The notes beneath the pieces were generated by a model that was not told the DNA's origin, ran no database searches, and saw only the letters and a list, made by a program, of their open reading frames with translations. Positions 1 through 6,202 of a stretch of 12,877 nt of DNA are shown in pieces (positions within the stretch are counted from its first letter, which is position 1; every line of letters begins with the position of its first letter). A program made the position numbers and the translations under genes. The stretch is taken from contig JBIOTQ010000077.1 in NCBI GenBank assembly GCA_044866075.1, positions 1 to 12,877 of the forward strand. Direction: 5' to 3'. Source of the stretch: JBASRP01 sp044866075 (GTDB lineage: Bacteria > Actinomycetota > AC-67).

Positions 1-27
1 GGGCCGGGCCTCGCGAGAGGTGTCCGC

Positions 28-33
28 TAGGAT
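28..33 (+). promoter_or_regulatory. Putative -10 box for leaderless ispH transcript
   Basis: TAGGAT lies six bases before the GTG start of ispH, so a normal start point about seven bases downstream would fall on the start codon itself. There is no usable Shine-Dalgarno: GGAGG at 34-38 is only one base from the GTG. An in-frame TAG at 28-30 prevents a more upstream start. No convincing -35 box is visible. Leaderless mRNAs are common in Actinomycetota; their use here is inferred. Confidence 0.45.
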
Positions 34-39
34 GGAGGA

Positions 40-972
40 GTGATCGATCGGATCCTCCTCGCGTGGCCTCGCGGCTACTGCGCGGGCGTCGACCGCGCCG
101 TGGAAACCGTCGAGGAGGCGCTCGCCAAGTTCGGTGCCCCCATCTACGTGCGCAAGCAGATCGTGCACAACATCCACGTGGTCCGAGACCTCGAGAGCAA
201 GGGCGCGATCTTCGTGGAGGAGCTCCACGAGGTGCCGGCCGGCGCGAACGTGGTCCTCTCGGCGCACGGCGTCGCGCCCGAGGTGTACCGCGACGCGCGC
301 GAGCGCTCACTCAAGGTGATCGACGCGACCTGCCCGTTGGTGACCAAGGTCCACAACGAGGCGAAGAAGTTCGCGCGCGAGGGCTACGACATCGTTCTGA
401 TCGGCCACGAAGGACACGAGGAAGTGGTCGGGACGATGGGGGAGGCTCCGAGCTCGATCACGCTCATCGGGTCACCGGACGAGGCCGAGAAGCTCGAGAT
501 CGACGGCGGCAATCGCGTCGCCTACCTCTCGCAGACGACGCTGTCGGTCGACGAGACCAACGAAGTCATCGACGTGCTCCGCCAGAGGTTCCCGGTCATC
601 CAGGGACCGCCGCGCGAAGACATCTGCTACGCGACCCAGAACCGCCAGCAGGCTGTGAAGGCGATAGCCGCGAAGTCCGACGTGGTTCTCGTCATCGGGT
701 CGCACAATTCGTCGAACTCGAACCGGCTCGCCGAGGTCGCACGCTCGTTCGGTGCGAAGGCATACCTCATCGACGACGAGACCGAGATCGAAGAGACCTG
801 GTTCGACGGTGCACGCACGGTTGGCGTCACGTCCGGCGCGTCGGCGCCCGAGTGGCTCGTCGATCGCGTCGTCGGATACTTCCGCGACCGCGGCGTGAGC
901 GACGTCGAAACCGTGACCGTGGTCGAGGAGGACGTCCACTTCGCTCTACCGAAAGAGCTCGAACGTCCCTAA
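40..972 (+). CDS. ispH: 4-hydroxy-3-methylbut-2-enyl diphosphate reductase
   Basis: Last enzyme of the MEP (non-mevalonate) isoprenoid pathway. It is a cytosolic [4Fe-4S] protein that reduces HMBPP to IPP and DMAPP. At 310 aa it is full length for the family. The three cluster cysteines are visible: C14 in RGYCAGV, C98 in DATCPLV and C196 in DICYATQNRQ. So are the substrate-binding H43, H76, H126 and E128 (GHEGHEEV) and the SHNSSNSNRL segment near 221-230. The GTG at 40 is chosen because a stop lies just upstream and the family N-terminus (ILLAxPRGYCAGV) begins within a few residues of it. The usual Asn or Ala before PRG is Trp (LLAWPRGYC), a minor oddity. The gene stands alone: its own -10 box precedes it and a terminator follows at once. 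Reducing power for IspH normally comes from ferredoxin or flavodoxin; an fdxA gene lies 9 kb away in this window. Confidence 0.97.
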   Translation: MIDRILLAWPRGYCAGVDRAVETVEEALAKFGAPIYVRKQIVHNIHVVRDLESKGAIFVEELHEVPAGANVVLSAHGVAPEVYRDARERSLKVIDATCPLVTKVHNEAKKFAREGYDIVLIGHEGHEEVVGTMGEAPSSITLIGSPDEAEKLEIDGGNRVAYLSQTTLSVDETNEVIDVLRQRFPVIQGPPREDICYATQNRQQAVKAIAAKSDVVLVIGSHNSSNSNRLAEVARSFGAKAYLIDDETEIEETWFDGARTVGVTSGASAPEWLVDRVVGYFRDRGVSDVETVTVVEEDVHFALPKELERP

Positions 973-1004
973 GAAAATCCGTTGGCAGATAACGGACTTT
1001 TCTT
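971..1004 (+). terminator. Intrinsic terminator of ispH
   Basis: A stem of TCCGTT (978-983) and AACGGA (991-996) around a seven-base loop is extended by AAGAAAA (971-977) pairing with TTTTCTT (998-1004), with a single bulged C at 997. The 3' arm supplies the U-tract. The hairpin begins at the last bases of the ispH stop codon, the textbook arrangement for factor-independent termination. Confidence 0.85.
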
Positions 1005-1026
1005 CCGCCTCACCAAATTTTCGCCT

Positions 1027-1072
1027 GTTTAAACCTGGTTTCCGGGTGGGGAAACATCGCGGGCCGAACCCG
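1027..1072 (+). promoter_or_regulatory. Nested inverted repeats upstream of small membrane-protein operon
   Basis: Four dyads crowd the leader. GTTTAAAC (1027-1034) is a palindrome. AAACC (1031-1035) pairs with GGTTT (1037-1041). GTTTCC (1038-1043) pairs with GGAAAC (1050-1055) around GGGTGG. CGGG (1060-1063) pairs with CCCG (1069-1072) directly before the Shine-Dalgarno. The second and third hairpins share 1038-1041 and cannot form together. GTTT at 1027-1030 followed 13 bases later by GGGTGG (1044-1049) also loosely resembles a SigB/SigF-type general-stress promoter (GTTT, then GGGTA-like), but the -10 half is imperfect. I saw no better sigma-70 promoter between the ispH terminator and the gene. 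Function is inferred only. Confidence 0.35.
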
Positions 1073-1087
1073 AAAGGAGGTCACGGT

Positions 1088-1354
1088 ATGGCCGTTCATC
1101 ACGCACACGGGCACGGCAGTACGACCACGGTCGTCGAGTCCGATCGCGAGGGTCCGGCGACCGCGCTCATCGTCCTGGTCGCGTTGATCATCGTCGGTGC
1201 GCTGATCTGGTTCTTCGCCTTCAGCGGCGTCGTGTTCGACCGCAACAGCGGCGGCGGCGACACCACGATCAATAACCAGAACCCGCCGGCGCAGAACGAT
1301 GCCCCGGACGTGACGAACAACAACAACAACAACCCTGTTCCGACTGCTACCTAG
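1088..1354 (+). CDS. Small single-pass membrane protein, His-rich N-terminus and Asn-rich tail
   Basis: Unrecognised 88-aa protein. ATG 1088 is chosen over an upstream in-frame start at 1046 because a near-perfect Shine-Dalgarno (AAGGAGG, 1074-1080) sits seven bases before it. Visible parts: a histidine-rich N-terminus (MAVHHAHGHG), one hydrophobic span at about residues 25-48 ending in LIWFFAF, then a low-complexity tail of about 40 residues rich in Asn, Pro, Thr, Gln and Gly, including six consecutive Asn. Charge distribution (R20 before the span) suggests N-in, C-out, so the tail would be extracytoplasmic. No signal-peptidase or lipobox motif is seen. It is followed 11 bases later by a second tiny membrane protein, so the two form a small operon between two terminators. 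The His cluster could bind metal, but nothing else supports that. A stress or envelope role is a guess from context. Confidence 0.8.
   Translation: MAVHHAHGHGSTTTVVESDREGPATALIVLVALIIVGALIWFFAFSGVVFDRNSGGGDTTINNQNPPAQNDAPDVTNNNNNNPVPTAT
1316..1333 (+). repeat. (AAC)6 trinucleotide repeat
   Basis: Six tandem AAC codons encode Asn77-82 at the end of the 88-aa membrane protein. All six use the same codon, so length variation by slippage would be in frame and change only the Asn tract. Confidence 0.9.
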
Positions 1355-1365
1355 GGAGGGCGAGG

Positions 1366-1521
1366 ATGGGCGCATTGCTGCTGTTCTTGCTCCTGACGCT
1401 GGTCCTTTTCGGCGCGGGGTTCGCGGTGAAGGTTCTGTGGTGGATCGCTCTGTTCATGCTGGCGATCTGGGTGATCGGGCTGATCGCTCACGGGCAGGAA
1501 CGGCGATGGTACAACTGGTAG
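1366..1521 (+). CDS. 51-aa hydrophobic membrane protein
   Basis: A very short gene supported by a good Shine-Dalgarno (GGGAGG, 1354-1359, six bases before ATG 1366) and strongly membrane-like composition. The product starts MGALLLFLLLTLVLFGAG, continues into KVLWWIALFMLAIWVIGLIAH, and ends in the charged/aromatic tail GQERRWYNW. Two transmembrane segments (about 3-20 and 23-42) with a tight turn at residues 21-22 form a hairpin. This matches the general pattern of tiny proteins annotated only as 'hydrophobic protein' in Actinomycetota; their function is not known to me. It lies 11 bases after the 88-aa membrane protein and is probably co-transcribed and co-expressed with it. A hairpin without a U-tract follows about 20 bases downstream. 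Confidence 0.8.
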   Translation: MGALLLFLLLTLVLFGAGFAVKVLWWIALFMLAIWVIGLIAHGQERRWYNW

Positions 1522-1540
1522 CAAGGATCACTTGAAGCGT

Positions 1541-1570
1541 GTGGCGGGCCGGTTCATGCTGGCCCGCCGC
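1541..1570. terminator. GC-rich hairpin between convergent units
   Basis: GGCGGGCC (1543-1550) and GGCCCGCC (1561-1568) form a perfect 8-bp stem around a 10-base loop, extendable by a G-T and a G-C pair. It sits between the stop of the 51-aa gene and the stop of the convergent minus-strand gene, so it can serve both directions. Neither side has a U-tract, so it may need Rho or act as a U-less terminator. Confidence 0.55.
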
Positions 1571-1575
1571 GCCAT

Positions 1576-1986
1576 TCAGGGCGCGGGGACCTGCGATACG
1601 CGCAGCCCGAGACTGCGCTGGAACTGGTTGTTCATCGTGATGTCCAGCTGGTAATCGCCGGGCTGTTCGAAGCGCGTGTTGGCCAGGTTGATCACCATGT
1701 TGACGCCGACCTCGCGTCCGGTCGGCTCACCGGCTTGGGTCTCGATGTCTCCTTCGATCCGCGCGAGCTCGCGTCCGTCGGCGTCGACCATACGGACCTT
1801 GAGGTGATGGGCCCGGCCGAGCTCGGCCGGGTGCACGACGAAACGCATCAGCAGCGACATGTGCGGATGGACGAGCGGGAACTCGGGCCCGGCGATCTGG
1901 TCGATGCCGCCACCGAGGACGTAGAACTTCCGGCCGGGTTCAGCTTCCGCCGCATCGCAGAGGAACGCGAAATCGAGGGTCGGCAT
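1576..1986 (-). CDS. DUF6941-like protein of unknown function
   Basis: 136-aa soluble protein starting MPTLDFAFLCDAAE and ending QRSLGLRVSQVPAP. The opening (a short LDFAFLCD strand, then GRKFYVLGGGIDQIAGPEFP) and the later beta-rich segments (HHLKVRMVDADG, EVGVNMVINLANTRFEQPGDYQLDI) fit the DUF6941 pattern as I remember it, likely a beta-sandwich. The family has no assigned activity. ATG 1986 is chosen although the frame stays open upstream, because upstream codons encode shadow-like Arg-rich sequence over the neighbouring gene. The start shares its A with the upstream stop (TGATG), and GAGGAA (2000-1995) eight bases before it can act as Shine-Dalgarno. Translation is therefore probably coupled to the dehydratase-like gene. 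No signal peptide or membrane segment is seen. Confidence 0.75.
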   Translation of the reverse strand: MPTLDFAFLCDAAEAEPGRKFYVLGGGIDQIAGPEFPLVHPHMSLLMRFVVHPAELGRAHHLKVRMVDADGRELARIEGDIETQAGEPTGREVGVNMVINLANTRFEQPGDYQLDITMNNQFQRSLGLRVSQVPAP

Positions 1987-2282
1987 CAGAGGCGTTCCTC
2001 GATCGCTCGCGCGAGCTCGAAATCCTTCATCGTGAGTCCGCCCGACGCATGGGTCCACAGCTCGAGCGTCACCTCGTTCCAATGGATCTTCACGTCGGGG
2101 TGGTGGTTCATCGCCTCGGCCGGTTCGCTGATGCGGTTCACGAACGCGAGGGCCTCCTTGAAGTCCTCGAACGTGTATGTCTTGACGATCTCGTCGCCGG
2201 CGCGCTCCCAGCCGGGCAACGACGCCACGAGGCGATCGATCTCGTCGCCGGGGAGCAAAGGGGCTTTCGGCACGAGGCACAT
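1986..2282 (-). CDS. Pterin-4a-carbinolamine dehydratase-like protein
   Basis: Small cytosolic PCD/DCoH-fold enzyme that dehydrates 4a-hydroxytetrahydropterins. As called from ATG 2282 it has 98 aa, normal for the family. The signature HHPDV (H60, H61, P62, D63) is followed by the WTH of LELWTHASGG (W76, H78) and D87 in LTMKDFELA, matching the active-site histidines and the paired strand/helix. PGW (24-26) is the usual N-terminal helix marker. In bacteria with phenylalanine hydroxylase the enzyme recycles its pterin; others have PCD-like proteins linked to molybdopterin or with no clear role. No hydroxylase gene is in view, so the substrate is open. The start is uncertain: TAGGAT overlaps the ATG, and a GTG at 2273 lies seven bases after it, giving a 95-aa leaderless product (MPKAPLLPGDEI). 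The stop overlaps the next gene (TGATG), so the two form an operon. Confidence 0.88.
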   Translation of the reverse strand: MCLVPKAPLLPGDEIDRLVASLPGWERAGDEIVKTYTFEDFKEALAFVNRISEPAEAMNHHPDVKIHWNEVTLELWTHASGGLTMKDFELARAIEERL

Positions 2283-2290
2283 CCTAAGGT
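2281..2290. promoter_or_regulatory. Overlapping divergent -10 boxes
   Basis: Reading the minus strand, TAGGAT (2286-2281) is a candidate -10 for the dehydratase-like gene. Reading the plus strand, TAAGGT (2285-2290) is a candidate -10 for the alpha/beta hydrolase at 2321, giving a leader of about 24 bases that contains GGAGGG (2312-2317). The two hexamers share two bases, so RNA polymerase could not open both at once. No clear -35 box is visible for either. Confidence 0.4.
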
Positions 2291-2320
2291 AGGCTCGCGC
2301 TCGCTCGGCTTGGAGGGTTC

Positions 2321-3121
2321 ATGCCTACCGTGAAGGTCGAGGACCGGAACATCGCGTACGGCGACTCGGGCGACGGCGACGCGATCGTGTGGTTGCAAGG
2401 AACCGGCGAGTCGCGGCAGGCGTGGGTCGGCCAGATCTCCGAGTTCTCCGAGCGCTACCGCTGCGTCGCCACCGATCACCGCGACGTCGGCGAGTCTTCC
2501 TACGTCGAGGACCCGTACACCCCGAAAGACCTCGCCCTCGACGCGGCCGCGGTGATGGACGCGGTCGGAACGGGACCGGCGCACGTCGTCGGCTTCTCGC
2601 TGGGCGGCGCGACGGCGCAGGAGCTGACGCTGGCCCGCCCGGACCTCGTGCGCTCCCTCGTCCTGCTGTCGACGTGGGCCTCGACCGACGCGTGGTTCGC
2701 CGCGGAGATGCGGAACTGGCAGTCGATCCGGCGCGAGCACTGGGACGATGAGCCGGCCTTCCTGGACGCCCTCGGGCCGTGGTTGTGGTCACCGGCCACG
2801 TACGCGACCGAGGGGTTGGTGGAGGGTCTGCACGCCTTCCTCCTGGCGGAGGAGCCGCAGCAGCGTCCCGAAGGATGGATCCGTCAGTGCGACGCCGACA
2901 TCGCACATGACGCCGCGACCCGTCTCGGCGGGATCACCGTTCCGGTTCTCGTCATCGTGGGCGAGGACGACATCTGCACGGCGCCGCGATACGCGCGGGA
3001 GCTGATCTCGTTGCTTCCTTCCGCCGAGCTGGTGGCTATCCCCGGCGCCGGGCACGGTGTCTCGGGCGAGAAGCCGCACGAGCTCAACGCGGCGATCGCT
3101 CGCTTCCTCGAGAAGGTCTGA
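2321..3121 (+). CDS. Alpha/beta hydrolase fold protein
   Basis: 266-aa soluble hydrolase, full length. The nucleophile elbow is GFSLGG with Ser93. The likely acid is D217 in VIVGEDDICT, and the base is H245 in PGAGHG. The usual HG of the oxyanion loop is replaced by QG (WLQGTGESRQAW, 24-35). The acid/base pattern and DHRDVGES (52-59; the usual form is D-x-RG-x-G-x-S, so here Asp stands for the Gly) place it with the lactonase/esterase/haloperoxidase-like group, but the substrate cannot be read from sequence. ATG 2321 has GGAGGG (2312-2317) just before it, and the first strand MPTVKVEDRNIAYGDSGDG begins where family members do. It is a single-gene unit, divergent from the dehydratase-like pair, and its stop is one base from the stop of the convergent hydrolase. 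No signal peptide is seen, so it is cytosolic. Confidence 0.88.
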   Translation: MPTVKVEDRNIAYGDSGDGDAIVWLQGTGESRQAWVGQISEFSERYRCVATDHRDVGESSYVEDPYTPKDLALDAAAVMDAVGTGPAHVVGFSLGGATAQELTLARPDLVRSLVLLSTWASTDAWFAAEMRNWQSIRREHWDDEPAFLDALGPWLWSPATYATEGLVEGLHAFLLAEEPQQRPEGWIRQCDADIAHDAATRLGGITVPVLVIVGEDDICTAPRYARELISLLPSAELVAIPGAGHGVSGEKPHELNAAIARFLEKV

Positions 3122-3122
3122 T

Positions 3123-3929
3123 TCAGCCGCGGACGAACGCGGTGACGAGCCGCGCGAGCTCGTCCGGACGTTCCAGAACGGGGAGGTGCCCGCAGTCCGG
3201 GATCGTCTCCAGCCGGGCGCCGGCGATGAGCTCGACCCAGCGCTCACCGGTCTCGGGGGGGATGAACCCGTCGGCTTCGCCCCAGACGACCAGCGTGGGC
3301 GCCGTCACGCGGTGCAGCCGGCCGGCGAGCTTCGGATCGTAGAGGTGGGGGTTCCAGCCGATGCGCGCGGCGGCCTCCATCGACTGCAGCAGCGGCATGA
3401 GGATCTCGGGCGGCGGGAGTTTCGTCTCGACATCGATCGCGCGCATCAGCTGCGCCAGCCAGTGCTCCTGGTCCGAGAAAAGGAGCTCGGCAAGCTCCGG
3501 AGGCTTGATCGCCCACATGTCGGCCGACGGAGGGGCGAGGCCGGCCGCGTCCACGAGCACCATCTTCGTGATGCGGTCGGGCGCATAGACCGCGAGCTCC
3601 GCTGCGAGCCAACCGCCGAGCGACGAGCCGACCAAGGCGACGCGATCGAGCCCCAGCGCGTCCAGGAGATCGAGTGTGTGGAACGCCAGATCGTGGATGT
3701 CGTCGATCTCGGCGAGCCCTTCCGACGTCTCGTACCCGGGGTGGGCCGGGTGGACGACATCGAACCCCGCGGTCGCGAGCGCTTCGTCGAGGTCGGTCCA
3801 CCAGGTCTCGCCGGTCGCCGCGTGCAGGTAGAGGAGCGGCTCGCCTTCGCCGCGTCGGAGGACGCTCGTGCGGCGCCCGCGCACGTCGACGATCTCGGGC
3901 GCGACCTCGGCGGTGCCGACGCCGTTCAC
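3123..3929 (-). CDS. Alpha/beta hydrolase coupled to flavin monooxygenase
   Basis: 268-aa alpha/beta hydrolase. Catalytic residues are visible as S103 in GSSLGG, D220 in VVWGEADGF and H248 in DCGHLPVLERP. The C-terminus (GH-x-P-x-x-ERP-x-E) is typical of C-C hydrolases and esterases of this fold. The start is GTG 3929, within GTGA overlapping the stop of the upstream monooxygenase by four bases. Its frame stays open far upstream, but that sequence is an Arg-rich shadow of the monooxygenase, while residues from MNGVGTAEVAPEIVDVRGRR onward look like a real hydrolase N-terminus. There is no good Shine-Dalgarno, so translation is probably coupled. Sharing one message with a luciferase-type monooxygenase suggests that it acts on the oxygenated product, for example an ester or lactone. 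Here too the HG of the oxyanion loop is changed (LYLHAATGETWW keeps His but has Ala instead of Gly). Confidence 0.88.
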   Translation of the reverse strand: MNGVGTAEVAPEIVDVRGRRTSVLRRGEGEPLLYLHAATGETWWTDLDEALATAGFDVVHPAHPGYETSEGLAEIDDIHDLAFHTLDLLDALGLDRVALVGSSLGGWLAAELAVYAPDRITKMVLVDAAGLAPPSADMWAIKPPELAELLFSDQEHWLAQLMRAIDVETKLPPPEILMPLLQSMEAAARIGWNPHLYDPKLAGRLHRVTAPTLVVWGEADGFIPPETGERWVELIAGARLETIPDCGHLPVLERPDELARLVTAFVRG

Positions 3930-5074
3930 GCGGATGACCCGAAATGCGCCCGCAGCGCGGGGAGAACCTTCTCGGCGAAGAGCGTCATGTTCTTCACGGT
4001 CAGCTCGTGCGGCAGCGAGCCCAGCTGGAAGAGTCCGAGCAGGTTGCCGGCGCCGAGCTTGCCCATGTGATCGATGAGCTTGTCGCGGACCGTCTCCGGC
4101 GATCCGACGATCGCGTACGCGCCCTCTTCGATCTGGTCCCACGTCTCCTGGTATCGCATGAACGTCGGCCCGGCTTCGAGGATCTTCGTGTAGGAACGCA
4201 CGCTCGTGTAGCCGGGGGGCGTGATTGTGATGCCCTTCAGGAGCTTGTGCGCGAAGTACCAGAGATGCGGCTCGTACTCGCGGCGCGCACTCTCGTCCGT
4301 GTCTGAGACGTAGATCGGTACCAACCACCCCAGCTTCATCGGGTCGACGGTCTTGCCGAGCTTCTCGGCGGTCTCCCGGAACATGTCGTAGTTCCGCTGG
4401 AAGACGCTGATGTGGAAGTACGGGATCCCCATGTACGAGTAGCCGCGCTCGGCGACGAGCTCCATCGTCTCGATCGAGCCGATGCCCGGGATCCAGATCG
4501 GCGGGTGCGGCTGCTGGATCGGCTTCGGCCACGGGTTCACGTAGCGGATCTTGTAATGCTTTCCGTTCCACTCGAACGGGCCGTCGCGCGTCCACGCGGC
4601 GAGGATCAGGTCGAGCGCTTCGCGGAACTTCTCGCGGGCGTGCGTCGGGTTGATGGAGAACGAGTAGTACTCAGGTCCGCCGCCGACCACCATGCCGGCG
4701 ATCAATCGTCCTCCCGAGATCACGTCCAGGATCGCGTACTCCTCGGCGACGCGCGTCGGCGGGTTGTAGAGCGGAAGCGCGTTGCCCACGACCGCGATCT
4801 TGATGTTCTTCGTCCGGCGCGCGAGCGTTGCCGCGAAGAGATTCGGCGACGGCATCAGCCCGTACGCGTTCTGGTGATGCTCGTTCACGCAGACGCCGTC
4901 GAAGCCGAGCGGCTCCGCGAGCTCCAGCTCGTCGAGGTAGCGGTTGTAGATCTGGTGCCCCTCCGCCGGGTCGTAGAAAGAGTTCGAGAACCAGACCCAC
5001 GCCGAGTCGTACTTCTGCTCGAAGTCGTCGGGTAGATGCGGCCAGGGCATGAGATGGAACAGGAAGGCCCGCAT
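3926..5074 (-). CDS. LLM-class (luciferase-like) flavin-dependent monooxygenase
   Basis: 382-aa enzyme of the bacterial luciferase/TIM-barrel superfamily, which uses FMNH2 (some relatives F420) to oxygenate aldehydes, ketones, alkanes, terpenes or other substrates. Family marks: the barrel start MRAFLFHLMPWPHL, the NEHH motif at 64-67 after GFDGVCV, AATLARRTKNIKIAVVGNALPLYNPPTRVAEEYAILDVISGGRL (the conserved DxxSGGR turn at 117-123) and the following GMVVGGG phosphate-binding loop. The C-terminal part includes IVGSPETVRDKL, usual for the family. ATG 5074 is preferred to a TTG at 5092 because MRAFLF starts the first strand, and the TTG codons overlap the promoter box. No reductase partner gene is visible. 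It heads a two-gene operon with the hydrolase and is divergent from an alcohol dehydrogenase. FMN rather than F420 use is inferred from the EHH motif. Confidence 0.9.
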   Translation of the reverse strand: MRAFLFHLMPWPHLPDDFEQKYDSAWVWFSNSFYDPAEGHQIYNRYLDELELAEPLGFDGVCVNEHHQNAYGLMPSPNLFAATLARRTKNIKIAVVGNALPLYNPPTRVAEEYAILDVISGGRLIAGMVVGGGPEYYSFSINPTHAREKFREALDLILAAWTRDGPFEWNGKHYKIRYVNPWPKPIQQPHPPIWIPGIGSIETMELVAERGYSYMGIPYFHISVFQRNYDMFRETAEKLGKTVDPMKLGWLVPIYVSDTDESARREYEPHLWYFAHKLLKGITITPPGYTSVRSYTKILEAGPTFMRYQETWDQIEEGAYAIVGSPETVRDKLIDHMGKLGAGNLLGLFQLGSLPHELTVKNMTLFAEKVLPALRAHFGSSA

Positions 5075-5082
5075 CGCTCTGG

Positions 5083-5088
5083 ACGATA
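5083..5088 (-). promoter_or_regulatory. Extended -10 box of monooxygenase operon
   Basis: On the minus strand TATCGT, preceded by TGC (an extended -10, TGnTATCGT), lies eight bases before ATG 5074. Transcription would begin within one or two bases of the start codon. No Shine-Dalgarno is present in that interval, in line with a leaderless or nearly leaderless mRNA. Confidence 0.45.
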
Positions 5089-5099
5089 GCAAGGCGGGT

Positions 5100-5129
5100 G
5101 TGACGCAGCCCAGCCAGAGCTTCTATCCT
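5100..5129 (+). promoter_or_regulatory. Sigma-70-type promoter of alcohol dehydrogenase
   Basis: GTGACG (5100-5105, close to TTGACA) and TATCCT (5124-5129) are separated by 18 bases. The predicted leader is about 23 bases and includes a strong Shine-Dalgarno, GAGGAGG (5147-5153), five bases before ATG 5159. The promoter lies in the 84-base divergent interval with the monooxygenase promoter, so one regulator could control both. Confidence 0.55.
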
Positions 5130-5158
5130 CCGGACCGCGGCGGCTCGAGGAGGCGACC

Positions 5159-6202
5159 ATGCGCGCGGTCCTGTTCGAAGACGTGGGGAAGCTCTCGTTC
5201 GGCGAATACCCGGACCCGACGTTGCAGGATCCGGGCGACGTGATCGTCAAGGTGACCACCGGCGCGATCTGCGGGTCGGATCTGCACCTTCTGGAGGGAC
5301 GCATCCCCGGCATGCGACCCGGCAGCGTGATCGGCCACGAGTTCGTCGGCGAGATCGTCGACGCCGGATCCGACGTCGGGACGTTCAAGGTTGGGGACCG
5401 CGTCGTCGGCTCGTTCCTCATCGTTTGCGGCAAGTGCTGGTACTGCGTCCGCGGCGAGTTCAACAACTGTGACCAGATGTGGATTCTCGGCTACGGCATG
5501 TTCACCGGCGACCTCGACGGCGCGCAGGCCGAGTACGTCCGCATCCCGCTCGCCGACCTGAACCTGCACGCGGTGGATCCGGCGTTGTCGGACGAGCAAG
5601 CGCTCTTCGCGGGAGACATCCTGACGACGGGCGCGTATATCGCCTCCCGCGCGGGCATCGAGGCAGGGGACACGGTCGCCGTCATCGGCGCCGGGCCCGT
5701 CGGCATCTTCAGTCTCATGGCCGCGCTGACGTACAACCCGTCCGAGGTGTTCATGGTCGACATGGCCGAGGACCGCCTTAAGGTCGCGGAGCAGGCCGGT
5801 GCGACAACGATCGACGCCTCGAAGTCGAACCCTGTCATCGAGATCCAGAACCGGACCGGCGATCGCGGCGCGGACGTCGTGATCGAATGTGTCGGCCTCC
5901 CCGACGCATTCACGACGGCGCTCAACGCCGTACGCGCGGGCGGAACGGTCGCCGTCATCGGCGTGCACAGCGAGATGTCCTACGACTTCCCGCTTGGCGA
6001 GATCTGGCGCCGCGGGATCACGATCGTGAACGGCGGCTCCTGCAACGTGCAGGGGCATTGGAGCCAGGTTCTCGAGCACGTGAAGCAAGGGCGCATCGAC
6101 CCGACGCTGATCATCTCGCACACCCTGCCGCTCGAGGACGCGCTGCACGGCTACGACATGTTCTCGAAGCGCGAGGCGATGAAGGTCGTCCTCAAGCCCT
6201 AG
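5159..6202 (+). CDS. Zinc-dependent medium-chain alcohol dehydrogenase
   Basis: 347-aa medium-chain dehydrogenase/reductase that oxidises an alcohol to the aldehyde or ketone, likely with NAD+. The N-terminal GroES-like domain has catalytic zinc ligands C38 (AICGSDLH, with S40 and H43) and H60-E61 (GHEFVGEI). The structural zinc lobe is complete, with C90, C93, C96 and C104. The Rossmann domain has GAGPVG at 177-182 and an acidic D201 after VFMV, which favours NAD over NADP. ATG 5159 has GAGGAGG at ideal distance. The closest feel is to glutathione-independent formaldehyde or threonine/secondary-alcohol dehydrogenase-like members, but the substrate cannot be fixed. The gene is divergent from the flavin monooxygenase operon. 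Its 3' end overlaps the convergent hydrolase by 11 bases. No signal or membrane segment is present. Confidence 0.93.
   Translation: MRAVLFEDVGKLSFGEYPDPTLQDPGDVIVKVTTGAICGSDLHLLEGRIPGMRPGSVIGHEFVGEIVDAGSDVGTFKVGDRVVGSFLIVCGKCWYCVRGEFNNCDQMWILGYGMFTGDLDGAQAEYVRIPLADLNLHAVDPALSDEQALFAGDILTTGAYIASRAGIEAGDTVAVIGAGPVGIFSLMAALTYNPSEVFMVDMAEDRLKVAEQAGATTIDASKSNPVIEIQNRTGDRGADVVIECVGLPDAFTTALNAVRAGGTVAVIGVHSEMSYDFPLGEIWRRGITIVNGGSCNVQGHWSQVLEHVKQGRIDPTLIISHTLPLEDALHGYDMFSKREAMKVVLKP

Noticed and set aside
1046..1087. Upstream start of the 88-aa membrane protein adding MGKHRGPNPKGGHG
   Set aside because: The Shine-Dalgarno AAGGAGG at 1074-1080 lies inside that extension and is ideally placed for ATG 1088. 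The extension overlaps the leader hairpins.
3930..4595. Long same-strand open frame extending the 3123-3929 hydrolase upstream to 4595
   Set aside because: The extra 222 residues are an Arg/Ala/Pro-rich shadow in another frame of the flavin monooxygenase, whose own frame has strong family motifs. GTG 3929 in GTGA is the better start.
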